Source of the DNA: Verrucomicrobiales bacterium
Lineage (GTDB): Bacteria > Verrucomicrobiota > Verrucomicrobiia > Verrucomicrobiales > DEV007
Assembly (NCBI GenBank): GCA_028281705.1
Contig: JANQJH010000150.1
Location: forward strand, 1 to 41,783
Direction of reading: 5' to 3'
DNA length: 41,783 bases
Shown here piece by piece: positions 1 through 8,548 of the stretch. Each line of letters starts with the position of its first letter. Position 1 is the stretch's first letter. The translations under genes and the position numbers were made by a program. The notes under the pieces were generated by a model, which did no database searches, was not told the origin of the DNA, and was given only the letters and a program-made list of their open reading frames with translations.

Positions 1-1
1 C

Positions 2-604
2 CGCATCATGTCCATTCACCACATCGATACCTTCCGCTATTGGTTCGGCGACCCGGAACGCATCTATGCCAGTGTGCGGGAAGACCCCCGCACGGCGCAA
101 AAGTTCGATCATGAGGACGGCATCTGCATGTACATCCTGGAGTACGCCAACGGCATGCGTGCCATGAGTCTGGACGACGTCTGGACCGGCCCCGCCCTGG
201 AAGGCGCCCAGGGAGACATCGGTATCCGCTGGCGCGTCGAGGGCACGGAGGGCATGGCACGCGGTACCATCGGCTGGCCCGAGTATCCCAAACCCACGCC
301 GAGCACGATTGACTTCACCACGACCACGACTGGCAAGTGGCACAAGCCCCGCTGGCGCAAGGTCTGGTTTCCCGATGCCTTCGCCGGTCCCATGGCCGAT
401 CTGCTCTTGGCCCTGGAGAAGGACGCCGAACCCACTCTCAATGGCCGGGACAATCTCCATACCATGGCTCTCGTAGACGCTTGTTACCTCTCCGCCCGGG
501 AACACCGCGCCGTCGAACTCCGGGAGATCACGGAGAAACGGCGAGACAAGAAGGAGAAGGACAAGAAGAAACCCAAGAAGGGCTCCAAGAAGAAAAAAGG
601 GTAG
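2..604 (+). CDS. Gfo/Idh/MocA family oxidoreductase, C-terminal part (5' end outside window)
   Basis: The reading frame is already open at the window edge, so the NAD(P)-binding Rossmann half of this dehydrogenase lies upstream and the ATG at position 8 is probably internal. The visible part begins with a His-rich string ([11 protein letters not shown]) that matches the GxHxxDxxRYL/F catalytic-helix region of the family. A C-terminal beta-sheet domain follows, with motifs such as [12 protein letters not shown], and then a helix ([40 protein letters not shown]) typical of the family end. These enzymes usually oxidise or reduce sugars, inositols or related alcohols; the substrate cannot be read here. 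The last 25 or so residues are an extreme lysine-rich tail not usual for the family. The gene runs convergently into the sulfatase gene with only 8 bp between the stops. Family call is secure; substrate is unknown. Confidence 0.85.
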   Translation, partial: RIMSIHHIDTFRYWFGDPERIYASVREDPRTAQKFDHEDGICMYILEYANGMRAMSLDDVWTGPALEGAQGDIGIRWRVEGTEGMARGTIGWPEYPKPTPSTIDFTTTTTGKWHKPRWRKVWFPDAFAGPMADLLLALEKDAEPTLNGRDNLHTMALVDACYLSAREHRAVELREITEKRRDKKEKDKKKPKKGSKKKKG

Positions 605-612
605 TCTCTTCT

Positions 613-2193
613 TCAGCGTATGGCCCGGCGGGCATCCAGCCAGGACTGTTCGGGCACACGATCGGGATGTTTCTCAGCCCAATCCGGTGTGGGAAAATGC
701 CGCAGGCTGGAAACGCGCGGGTAGGTCTCCCACACATCGCCGTCTCCCATCACGCGTGGATCCTCCGTCTCTCTCAGGTAGTCGAAGAGCCGGGTACGTA
801 GCGCCTCCAGGGTGGTTCTGTGGTTCGGGTTCAATGCCAGATTGGTCAGGCAACCCGGGTCCTTCGCGATATCGTAGAGTTCCTCCGCCGGCCTCTTGCC
901 CACCGCCATTTCAAGATACTTCCCAATCGCGGGATCCTCGCGATGCTCGATGAGATAGGTCAACGTGGGACAGGCATCGATGTCGTGATAGCCGCCATGC
1001 GGATCACCCAACTGGCCTGAGAGCAGCTTTCCATCCTTGGAAAATTTGGCCCGGTCGTATTTTTGCGCCGGTCCCGCGGGCCAGCGTTCCGGTTTGAAAT
1101 TGTGGATGTAGAGATAGTCGTGCGTGCGCACACAGCGTTGCGGGTAACTCAGAGAACGAAAACGTGAGGACGAATGCCGTTCACGCGCGCTGAAAACCGC
1201 GCGACGTTCGGGCTCGACCACGCCGGCCGCATCCGACCGCAAGAGACGCGCCAAGCTTGTTCCCACGATGGGAAAGGCCGTCGGCGGGGATACTTCAGTC
1301 ACCTCGTAGAGGGTGGCCGTCAAATCGACAAACCCGACCAAATCATCCACCACGCGCCCGCCCGGCACTTCCTTACCCCAACGAATGGCCAGCGGCATGT
1401 GAATCCCATACTCGTAGCAATTGGCCTTGGCGCGCGGAATGGGAATTCCATTGTCCGCCGTCACGATGACCAACGTGTTCTCCAACTCCCCGCTTTTCTC
1501 CAACAGGTCGAGCATCTGGCCCAGGTCCGAATCGAATCGTTCTACTTCAAAGGCATAGTCGAGCATGTCACTGCGAATCTCCGGCGTGTCCGGGAGAAAC
1601 GGCGGGACTTCCGCATCCTCCAGCCGCTTGCCCTTGCCCAAGCCGGAGCCCTTCTCGTAGCTCCGGTGCGGGTCCTTGCTCCCAAACCAGAAACAGAACG
1701 GCTTTCCCGCTTCGCGTTCTTCCTTGAGGAAATGCTCGAAGCTCGCCACATACCCCGCCTTCTTTGGGCTCGTCACTCTCGGGCCCGCCGGGTTGTGCAC
1801 CCGGCCTAACTTCGCAAAATTCCCCGGGCCCCATCCCTTTCCTGTGTGCGCCACGGAGTAACCACTCGCCGCCAAGCGATCGGGAAAGGTCACATACTTG
1901 GGATGGAAATAGCTCGCATGCGTCCCCGCATGCTCAATCTGCCAGGTGTTTCTCCCGGTCAAGAACGCCGCCCGCGAGGGACTGCAACCCGGCGATGGCG
2001 CAAAGGCCTGGGTAAAAAGGACGCCCTCCTTTGCCACCCGGTCGAAGTTAGGCGTCTGCACCATCTTGGAACCGTAAGCGGAACAATGGGGCCAGGACTG
2101 GTCATCACTGATCGCGATGAAAATGTTCGGCCGGGCATCGGCCGCCATGGCCGTGAAGAGCCAGAGGCACCAGGTGAGGAGTCGTTTCTTCAT
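613..2193 (-). CDS. Secreted sulfatase, N-sulfoglucosamine sulfohydrolase (SGSH)-like
   Basis: A type I sulfatase predicted to hydrolyse sulfate esters or N-sulfates on sugars outside the cytoplasm. The ATG at 2193 gives a clear signal peptide (MKKRLLTWCLWLFTAMAADA, cleavage near residue 20) and overlaps the lnt stop by 4 bp (ATGA), so I prefer it to the upstream in-frame start. Visible motifs are the metal-binding Asp pair D30-D31, the formylglycine site C70-S-P-S-R74 with the AAFLTGR continuation, and TADNG near residues 245-249. The run after it (PRAKANCYEYGIHMPLAIRW) resembles heparan N-sulfatases. Length (526 aa) is normal. It requires a formylglycine-generating enzyme encoded elsewhere. 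Known for the family: Cys-type sulfatases are abundant in Verrucomicrobia that degrade sulfated polysaccharides. The exact substrate is inference. Confidence 0.9.
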   Translation of the reverse strand: MKKRLLTWCLWLFTAMAADARPNIFIAISDDQSWPHCSAYGSKMVQTPNFDRVAKEGVLFTQAFAPSPGCSPSRAAFLTGRNTWQIEHAGTHASYFHPKYVTFPDRLAASGYSVAHTGKGWGPGNFAKLGRVHNPAGPRVTSPKKAGYVASFEHFLKEEREAGKPFCFWFGSKDPHRSYEKGSGLGKGKRLEDAEVPPFLPDTPEIRSDMLDYAFEVERFDSDLGQMLDLLEKSGELENTLVIVTADNGIPIPRAKANCYEYGIHMPLAIRWGKEVPGGRVVDDLVGFVDLTATLYEVTEVSPPTAFPIVGTSLARLLRSDAAGVVEPERRAVFSARERHSSSRFRSLSYPQRCVRTHDYLYIHNFKPERWPAGPAQKYDRAKFSKDGKLLSGQLGDPHGGYHDIDACPTLTYLIEHREDPAIGKYLEMAVGKRPAEELYDIAKDPGCLTNLALNPNHRTTLEALRTRLFDYLRETEDPRVMGDGDVWETYPRVSSLRHFPTPDWAEKHPDRVPEQSWLDARRAIR

Positions 2194-3830
2194 GAGGATT
2201 TGCGATGGTAGAGAACCAGAGACAGGACCGAGCACACCGCCAGAATGGCGGTAAAGAGGTCCCCAAAGCGAGCGTAGAAACTCATCACCGGTTCGCCCGG
2301 CACACGCAGCACGCCGCTCAACACCCCCCTGGCAAAGACGCCTTCATCGGGGTCCCGGTGCACCAGGATGGTCCGCCCGCGCTCGTCCAGCAAACAGGTG
2401 ACGCCAGTGTTGCAAGCCCGCGCCATGGGGCGGCGCAACTCCACGCAGCGAAACCGTGCATTCGCCAGATGCTGCTCCGCTGCCGGGCTCGTTCCGAACC
2501 AACCGTCATTCGTCATGTTGACGAGCATCTGCGCCTCAGGCCGGATCGATCGCCTCGCCAGACGCCCCACGGTGTCTTCGAAACAAATCAACGGAGAGAT
2601 CCTGATCGGCTTGCCAGGAAAACGGAGAGGCTCCGAGGATTCCCCGCGGTCGAAGTCACCGGGAATCAAGTGATTCAACCAGTTGTCGAGAAAAGGCAGT
2701 TGCTTGCGCAAGGGCATGAACTCTCCGAAGGGCACCAAGTGGATCTTGTGATAGATCTGCAAATCCGGGGAATCAAATTCGCCGGCCATCAAGGCGGCCC
2801 CGTTGTAATACTTCCCGTTGACCACATCAAAATCATTCGCCCCTAGCATCAAAGCGAAGTCCCCCTTGGCCAGGAGCCCATTGAGATAGTGTTCATTCAC
2901 CGGGTCTTCAAAGAGCGAAGTGGGCAGGGAAGACTCCGGCCAGATCACGAGATCGGGATCCGTCGCTTCGACAAAGGTCGACGTGTAGCGATCGAACTCG
3001 TTGAGAATCGTCGCGGCGTGCTCCGGGTTCCATTTCACCTCCTGGGGAACGGCCAACTGGACGATGACACATTTGAGATCCGTTCCCTCGGCCTGCGGCC
3101 GCATCGTGTGGTTAAGCCCGTAGAGAAACACCATCACCACCGCCGCCAGCGCGATCCCAAAGTCCAAGTGCGGCCGCAACTGCTGATGCCGGATCTCTAA
3201 CTGAAAACGCCTCACCGTGATGAGAAGGACGCTGCCGACAAACAGGGGCAGGAAGGCGAGGCCCGTGACCCCCACCACGTCGGCGATCTGCATGAGATTG
3301 GGATTCTCGTGGAAGGCCACCCCCAACCCGTTCCAGCCAAACCCGGTGAGCAGCCAGCCGCGCAACCACTCCAAACAGACCCACACCGATGCATTGAGAA
3401 AAGAACAGCGCAACGAGTGGAGCGAAGCCCGGGTCAGCGACGGTTTGGACGCCTCCCCTTCCTCATTCCCTTCCGGCGACGCCGGCAAGCTCCCGAGAAT
3501 CGCATCGCGCGGCCGGCCCACCGTGGCCGCGATCCCACCCCACAGGGCAAAGAAGAGCCCGAGATAAAACGGCAAGATCATTGCTCCGAGGACCGTGACT
3601 TCGCGAATCCACGAAAAGGTGATGGCAAAAAAAGTCACGCCCGCGAGGTAGCCCAACCCGCAACCACGCCAAAACCGGCGCCCCTCCCTTTTCACGGGAA
3701 ACCACCAGAGAACCACCATCAACGGAACCGCCCACAGCCAAACGAGTGCCTCGATGTTGTAGCGAGGAAAACACAGGGCCAACAATCCGCCGCTGGCGAG
3801 AGCGAGAAGCATAGCAAGGCGGCGCTGCAT
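2190..3830 (-). CDS. lnt: Apolipoprotein N-acyltransferase
   Basis: Lnt transfers the third acyl chain onto the N-terminal cysteine of lipoproteins in the inner membrane. About the first 245 residues hold several hydrophobic membrane segments. The C-terminal half is a nitrilase-like periplasmic domain with the expected catalytic triad visible as E299 (WPESSLP), K362 (YHKIHLVPFGE) and C416 (PLICFED), followed by the conserved NMTNDGWFG run. Length of 546 aa is close to the usual 500-540. A hydrophilic loop around residues 105-140 is somewhat long. The stop codon overlaps the sulfatase start by 4 bp, so the two are translationally coupled. The pgm-like gene lies 47 bp upstream in the same direction. 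Several lipoproteins encoded in this window are natural substrates. No Shine-Dalgarno sequence is seen upstream of the ATG. Confidence 0.95.
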   Translation of the reverse strand: MQRRLAMLLALASGGLLALCFPRYNIEALVWLWAVPLMVVLWWFPVKREGRRFWRGCGLGYLAGVTFFAITFSWIREVTVLGAMILPFYLGLFFALWGGIAATVGRPRDAILGSLPASPEGNEEGEASKPSLTRASLHSLRCSFLNASVWVCLEWLRGWLLTGFGWNGLGVAFHENPNLMQIADVVGVTGLAFLPLFVGSVLLITVRRFQLEIRHQQLRPHLDFGIALAAVVMVFLYGLNHTMRPQAEGTDLKCVIVQLAVPQEVKWNPEHAATILNEFDRYTSTFVEATDPDLVIWPESSLPTSLFEDPVNEHYLNGLLAKGDFALMLGANDFDVVNGKYYNGAALMAGEFDSPDLQIYHKIHLVPFGEFMPLRKQLPFLDNWLNHLIPGDFDRGESSEPLRFPGKPIRISPLICFEDTVGRLARRSIRPEAQMLVNMTNDGWFGTSPAAEQHLANARFRCVELRRPMARACNTGVTCLLDERGRTILVHRDPDEGVFARGVLSGVLRVPGEPVMSFYARFGDLFTAILAVCSVLSLVLYHRKSS

Positions 3831-3877
3831 CGACTCTGGGTGACGTGAAAGGTGATGCCTCAGCCTAGACCGCCTGG

Positions 3878-5830
3878 CTAGGCAAGCAATCGCGCCTCGA
3901 TATCACGCTCCAAGAAAGACCACAACGAACCTAACTTCTCGGCGCTGGCTTTTTTCAGTGAAGCCACCTCCTCCGCCTCCAATTCGCCCGCACCCGCCGG
4001 ATTCTGACTGAACAGGTAATACTTGATCTTGGGTTCCGTGCCTGAGGGACGCACGGCAAAACTCCGCCCATCGGCGAGATCCACGAAGATCATTTTCTCC
4101 TTGGGAATGGCATCACCCTCCTCATCGGTAAAATCGTCTTCCGCGAAGTTCCTCACCGCGGTCACGGCTGATCCATCCACTTCGCTCGGCGGCGCCTGGG
4201 TGTAGGACGTGGCCAATTTCTGAATCTTGCCCGCACCTTCGGCTCCCTCCATGACCACGCTGTGCAAGGTCTCCAGGTAGTAACCAAACTTCCGATAGAC
4301 CTCATCCATGAGGTCGGGAAGCGTCAATCCCCTCGAAACCGCATAGGCTGCCAACTCGCAGAACATGACCACCGCGGCATTGCCGTCCTTGTCGCGAATG
4401 AAGTCGCCTCCGAGATAACCATAGCTCTCTTCCCCTCCAAAAATGAAATATTTGGAATGCTGCAGGCGAAGCTCGCGACTCTCTTCTTCACTCAGCTCCC
4501 CATAGCTCTTCCCCTCCGCCAAGGGCACTGCCTCCTCGTACTTGCCCAGTTTCTGCCCGATGTATTTGAACCCGGTCAGCGTATTGACACACCCGATACC
4601 GTAACGGCGCGCAATCTCGGTCTGTAGATTGGTCGTGACAAAGGTCTTGATCAGTGTGGCATGGCTCTTGTTCGCCTCGTTCAAGATTCCCTGCTCAAAC
4701 AGCGTTTGCGTCCGGTAGTAGGCTAACAAAGAACCGATTTGATTCCCCGTCAAGAGCACCATCTCGCCCGCCGCATCGCGCACCGCCACCCCCATGCGAT
4801 CACAATCGGGATCCGTCCCGATGACGATATCCGCCTTCTCCCGTTTCGCCAGGTCGATGGCCATGGCCAGCGCCGGCGGATTCTCGGGGTTGGGCGACGC
4901 CACCGTGGGAAAGGCGCCGTCCTGCACGTCCTGTTCCGGCACCGTCAAATAGTCGAAACCCAAGCGCTCCAACATCTTCGTCACAATGATACCGCCCGTT
5001 CCGTGTAGATTGGTAAAGACCACCTTGAGGGCCTTGGCCTTCTCCAACAACTCAGGCTGCAACATGAGCGTCTCCAGACGATCCATGTAGAGGGCGTCCA
5101 AGGCTTCGCCCAAAATCTTGAGTTCACCGCGCTCCGCCTCCGGCAGCGGCTCGTAGGCGGCACTGGTCAGGGCGTTGACCTCGGCCACGATGGCACTCGC
5201 ATGCGGCTCCACGATCTGGGCCCCATCATTGAAGTAGGCCTTGAACCCATTGTCATGGGAGGGATTGTGGCTCGCCGTAAGCATGACGCCGGCCGTGCAC
5301 CCATAATGCCGCACGGCGAACGAGACTTGCGGTGTCGCCCGGCAAGACTCCACCAGGTAGGCGTCAACCCCAAGATCCGTGCAGACCCGCGCGCAGTACT
5401 CGGCAAACTCTCTCGAAAAATAACGGGTGTCGTGAGAAATCGCGATCGCCGGACGCCGCTCCGGCGCATTGGCCGCCACCCATTTCTTCACATAGGCAAT
5501 CAGACCACGCGTGGCCCGGCTAACATTGTAGAAGTTCATCGCCTGGGTTCCCACACAGGGAAACTGCGGACAGGCACCTTCCGCCGCGTCTCCTCGCTCG
5601 GCCTTGGTCACCACCTTGCCCACCGTGCGGCTGCGAAGTCCCCCCGTTCCGAAAGCCAGTGTCTTGAAGAAACGGTCGTTCAGTTCGTCCCATTCCTCAC
5701 CGGCAACCAACTCACGCACCGCGGCTTCGTCCACCGGATCCTGGCTCGTCTCCAGCATGCGCGCGATGTTTTCCGCGCTCGATTCTAACAATTTTCCTTC
5801 ACGAACCGCGGTCTCAATGGCTTCCATCAT
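3878..5830 (-). CDS. Phosphoglucomutase / phosphomannomutase (alpha-D-phosphohexomutase)
   Basis: A cytoplasmic enzyme that interconverts hexose 1- and 6-phosphates, feeding glycogen, cell-wall and nucleotide-sugar synthesis. All four signatures are present: the phosphoserine loop TASHNPSHDNG (Ser187), the metal loop GTDPDCDR (D340, D342, D344), the sugar-binding loop GGEESYGY (465-472) and the phosphate-binding loop RPSGTEPK (594-601). At 650 aa it is longer than the usual 550-580; an insertion around residues 78-98 carries two cysteines (ACPQFPC). Two ATG codons stand in tandem at 5830 and 5827. An AAGGGG box is spaced better for the second. I cannot tell glucose from mannose specificity; the family type (PgcA-like) favours glucose. 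Confidence 0.93.
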   Translation of the reverse strand: MMEAIETAVREGKLLESSAENIARMLETSQDPVDEAAVRELVAGEEWDELNDRFFKTLAFGTGGLRSRTVGKVVTKAERGDAAEGACPQFPCVGTQAMNFYNVSRATRGLIAYVKKWVAANAPERRPAIAISHDTRYFSREFAEYCARVCTDLGVDAYLVESCRATPQVSFAVRHYGCTAGVMLTASHNPSHDNGFKAYFNDGAQIVEPHASAIVAEVNALTSAAYEPLPEAERGELKILGEALDALYMDRLETLMLQPELLEKAKALKVVFTNLHGTGGIIVTKMLERLGFDYLTVPEQDVQDGAFPTVASPNPENPPALAMAIDLAKREKADIVIGTDPDCDRMGVAVRDAAGEMVLLTGNQIGSLLAYYRTQTLFEQGILNEANKSHATLIKTFVTTNLQTEIARRYGIGCVNTLTGFKYIGQKLGKYEEAVPLAEGKSYGELSEEESRELRLQHSKYFIFGGEESYGYLGGDFIRDKDGNAAVVMFCELAAYAVSRGLTLPDLMDEVYRKFGYYLETLHSVVMEGAEGAGKIQKLATSYTQAPPSEVDGSAVTAVRNFAEDDFTDEEGDAIPKEKMIFVDLADGRSFAVRPSGTEPKIKYYLFSQNPAGAGELEAEEVASLKKASAEKLGSLWSFLERDIEARLLA

Positions 5831-5834
5831 GCGT

Positions 5835-5840
5835 CCCCTT
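5835..5840 (-). promoter_or_regulatory. Shine-Dalgarno sequence of the phosphohexomutase gene
   Basis: AAGGGG lies 4 nt before the first ATG (5830) and 7 nt before the second (5827), so it favours the second. This is the only convincing Shine-Dalgarno box I found upstream of a gene in the window. Confidence 0.55.
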
Positions 5841-5907
5841 CACCCGTTACTCGTTCCACTATTCGGTTCTCTCGATTACTCAGCCTGTTTGCTAACATAA
5901 AATCTAA

Positions 5908-6960
5908 TCAATCCGCCTTCCTCACACCTTTCCACGCACCGGATGCGGATTCCTCGCCGCTGTCGTTGAAGGCCACCCATTTTCCTTTCAGGCCATTGCC
6001 ACCCGAGAAGCTCGCCTTGATGCGCACTTCAATCGTCGTTCCCTCCGAGGGCATCTCCAAGTCGACCACGAGATCCTTCCCCTCCAAAGTGACACGATCG
6101 AAAACGAGTTCGCCGTCTTCCCCGACCGCCTTGCCCGTCCAGGCCTCGCCCTTCTCTTCAAAGTGAAATACCGCCGTGTTTTCCCTCCCGTCATCCAGGG
6201 TCGCCGTCACCGCCCAGGCACCGGCCAACACCGCTGCTCCCTCGCGCAAGGCACTCCATGCACCCGCGGCCTCTTCCTTGTCCTCCTCGGCATTGAAGGC
6301 CACCCAGCGCCCCGCCATTTCATCCTCGGACAAGGTCGCCGTGATCTTCACCGGGTAGCTCTCATCGCCATAGGGAAACATCACCTCGAGTTTGACCTGA
6401 TCCCCCTCCGTGGCCACCGACTTCATCGCGATCTCGCCCAACAGGGTCTTCAGCTTGCCCTCGAGCTTCTCCTCCGATTCAGAGAAAACGGCCTTCAGCA
6501 CCACAACGAGGTCGTCCGGTCCCTTGGCCGTGGCATCCCACGCACCGACGAGCGGATGGACCTCCTCCGCCACGCGCTCCGCCCGCCAAGCCCCGGACGC
6601 CAGTTCCGCCCCGTCCTTCCCCGTCGCCGTCCAGCGCCCCTTCAGATGGTCGGCGTCCTTGACCTCGGCATCGACCCCGTAGTTGAGCTCGAGCCCTTCG
6701 TACTCCAGATCCAACGCATACTTCAGTGTCTCCTTCTCGAAGGTGATCTCCTTCAGCGCCCGCGCCTTGTCCCAATCGTCCGCCTTGGCCTCGCCCGACC
6801 ATTTCCCCTCCTTCTCCCTCAGGATCAGCTCCGCCTCGATGTCGGTTCCACTGGGCGTACTGGTGACCACCTTCCAGCTTCCCGCGAGCCTGAATTCGTC
6901 CGCCCAGGCACTGGCGAGACCGATGAGACTCCAAGCCAGGATCTTGCTCAAGTACTTCAT
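5908..6960 (-). CDS. Secreted protein with three ~105-residue beta-rich repeats, function unknown
   Basis: Not a family I can name. The start is the ATG at 6960 (a TTG precedes it) and gives a signal peptide ending in LASAWA. The rest is three degenerate repeats, starting near AGSWKVVTST, VGAWDATAKG and AGAWAVTATL. Each opens with (A/V)GxW, passes through alternating charged and hydrophobic beta strands, and closes with a motif of the type KGxWxAxxxxGEExASGAWxxxR. The composition is very acidic. Such repeats look like small beta-barrel or lipocalin-like binding modules in the periplasm or on the surface, but that is inference. It lies 77 bp upstream of the phosphohexomutase gene and 68 bp downstream of the helical-repeat gene, all in one direction, so co-transcription is possible. 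Confidence 0.8.
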   Translation of the reverse strand: MKYLSKILAWSLIGLASAWADEFRLAGSWKVVTSTPSGTDIEAELILREKEGKWSGEAKADDWDKARALKEITFEKETLKYALDLEYEGLELNYGVDAEVKDADHLKGRWTATGKDGAELASGAWRAERVAEEVHPLVGAWDATAKGPDDLVVVLKAVFSESEEKLEGKLKTLLGEIAMKSVATEGDQVKLEVMFPYGDESYPVKITATLSEDEMAGRWVAFNAEEDKEEAAGAWSALREGAAVLAGAWAVTATLDDGRENTAVFHFEEKGEAWTGKAVGEDGELVFDRVTLEGKDLVVDLEMPSEGTTIEVRIKASFSGGNGLKGKWVAFNDSGEESASGAWKGVRKAD

Positions 6961-7028
6961 CAACGACTGTCTAGAGAGACCACCAGGGAATTGCTAACGA
7001 AAAACACTCCCGGTTTTGTTTCGATGAA

Positions 7029-8378
7029 TCAGCGACCGCCACGAAAACCGCGGAAGGCCTCGATCGCGCTCATGTCAAATTTCGGAGCCGAAGTCACTTT
7101 CTCCTGTGCTTCCGCCGGCAGGCCGCTGGTCTGTAGCCAAGCAGAGGCCGCCTCTCCGTCCTGACGCATCCACGAACGCGCCGCTCCCGTCAAGGCATCG
7201 ATCCGGGTCTCCTCGTCCTGAATCGTCTCCGCCCAGGTGATGGCTGACTGCGGATCTTCCCGGGAAAGCTTGTCCGCAAACCCCGCGATGGCCCGATCCT
7301 TCACCGGCGAGGACTCCATGTCCGCCAAATACTCACTCGCCGTCGTGGGATCGGTCTCCGTCCACTCGGCAAACGCGGCCGACATCGCCCCTAACTGCGC
7401 GTCTTCCGGCAAGGTATGCGCCCACTCGACGGCAGCGGCGGGATCTTTCTCCGCCCACTCATCCGCCACCTCATTCACCGCGTCCCTGGCCCAGGGCTCA
7501 TCGACCCTCGACGCGATCCAGTCACCCGCCTTGGCCGGATCCTGCTGCGTGTAGCGATTGGCCAGGTCTTCGAAGGCATCGCTCCGCAATTTCTCGTCAT
7601 CCAATCCCTCGGCCCATCTGGTGGCCTCATCGATCCCCTTCTTCATTTGCTCCGTGGCGATGATGTCCACATAGCGGCCTCTCATTTGATTGTTCTCCGG
7701 CACCTTCGCCAAATAGGCCGTCGCACGATCGGGATCACTCTTGGCCAGACCATTGATGAGCCCGGCCGTGTAGATCATCTTCTGGTTGTTGTCTTCCTGC
7801 CCATCGAGCCAGGCCACCGCCTCCTCCGGCGAATCCGTGGCCCATCCCGCCAGAGCCGCAGCCGACCCCATGCCGGACACGCGACCGTTCGACTGTTCCT
7901 TCATGTAATCCAGGGCCTTGGCACCATCGATTCGCCCCCAGGCATTGGCGAAGAGACTCGTGAGGTAAAACTGATTGGGATCCCGGGTTCCTAACTGTTG
8001 GATGGCATTCATGGCCACGGCGGCATTCTCCGGCGTCAAGCGGGACAAGACTTCCGCCATCATCTGATTCATCTTAATTGGATCCGACTCAGCCAGGAGT
8101 TCGGCCATGGCGCGCTCCATCCCCTTCTCATTGAGCACGCCGTTTTTCAGATACTTGCTGATGAACGGCTTCTCCGTCACCGTCGTCGCTTCCAGCGCCC
8201 GATCCGCGGCGGACTGCGCGGCCGACCGCGTCGGCCCCGGCACCAGAGATCCCCTGGCTCCATTGAGCGTCACGTTCTGCCCCCCATCCCCAGCCTCGCC
8301 CCCGGGCTTCACCGCCCAGCCCAATCCAAAAGCGGCTCCCGCCGTGACGCATAATCCGAGAAGGTATTTACTATTCAT
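7029..8378 (-). CDS. Exported helical-repeat protein with eight Trp/Asp-Pro repeats, function unknown
   Basis: The N-terminus (MNSKYLLGLCVTAGAAFGLGWAV) is a signal peptide or membrane anchor followed by a low-complexity linker. From about residue 165 to 425 I count eight units of 31-33 residues with the pattern AxxxxAxxW(A)xxDPxxAxxWxxxxxxxxx. For example, a unit near EVADEWAEKDPAAAVEW is followed by AFAEWTETDPTTASEY. Each unit should form a pair of antiparallel helices, like TPR or HAT solenoids, suggesting a protein-binding scaffold in the periplasm. Proteins of this style are frequent in Verrucomicrobia but have no assigned role that I know. The C-terminus ends in FRGFRGGR. The gene is divergent from the rsmA fusion gene across 170 bp in which I see no convincing promoter. 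Confidence 0.8.
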   Translation of the reverse strand: MNSKYLLGLCVTAGAAFGLGWAVKPGGEAGDGGQNVTLNGARGSLVPGPTRSAAQSAADRALEATTVTEKPFISKYLKNGVLNEKGMERAMAELLAESDPIKMNQMMAEVLSRLTPENAAVAMNAIQQLGTRDPNQFYLTSLFANAWGRIDGAKALDYMKEQSNGRVSGMGSAAALAGWATDSPEEAVAWLDGQEDNNQKMIYTAGLINGLAKSDPDRATAYLAKVPENNQMRGRYVDIIATEQMKKGIDEATRWAEGLDDEKLRSDAFEDLANRYTQQDPAKAGDWIASRVDEPWARDAVNEVADEWAEKDPAAAVEWAHTLPEDAQLGAMSAAFAEWTETDPTTASEYLADMESSPVKDRAIAGFADKLSREDPQSAITWAETIQDEETRIDALTGAARSWMRQDGEAASAWLQTSGLPAEAQEKVTSAPKFDMSAIEAFRGFRGGR

Positions 8379-8548
8379 CTGAGTATCGATTGAGGGTTTT
8401 CTTCAGCGTGGTCTGACCGTCAAGATTAAGGGCGGCCTCCAGGGACACAAGGCCGAATATTGGGCGAGCAAGGGAACGCCCAAGCACCGGCAAATTTCTG
8501 GACGGACAGACATCTTGCGAGAGCGGGAGTTGCAGTCGAGAGATCTCC

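Noticed and set aside
78-98. Placeholder note on the cysteine-containing insertion in the phosphohexomutase (residues 78-98 of that protein; about 5537-5599 in the window) as a novel domain
   Set aside because: It is short, without a metal-binding pattern, and may simply be normal for verrucomicrobial members of the family. The coordinates given here are residue numbers.
3863-3883. Palindrome GCCTAG-N9-CTAGGC overlapping the phosphohexomutase stop codon
   Set aside because: The stem is only 6 bp, the loop is 9 nt and no T-tract follows on the minus strand, so I do not call a terminator.
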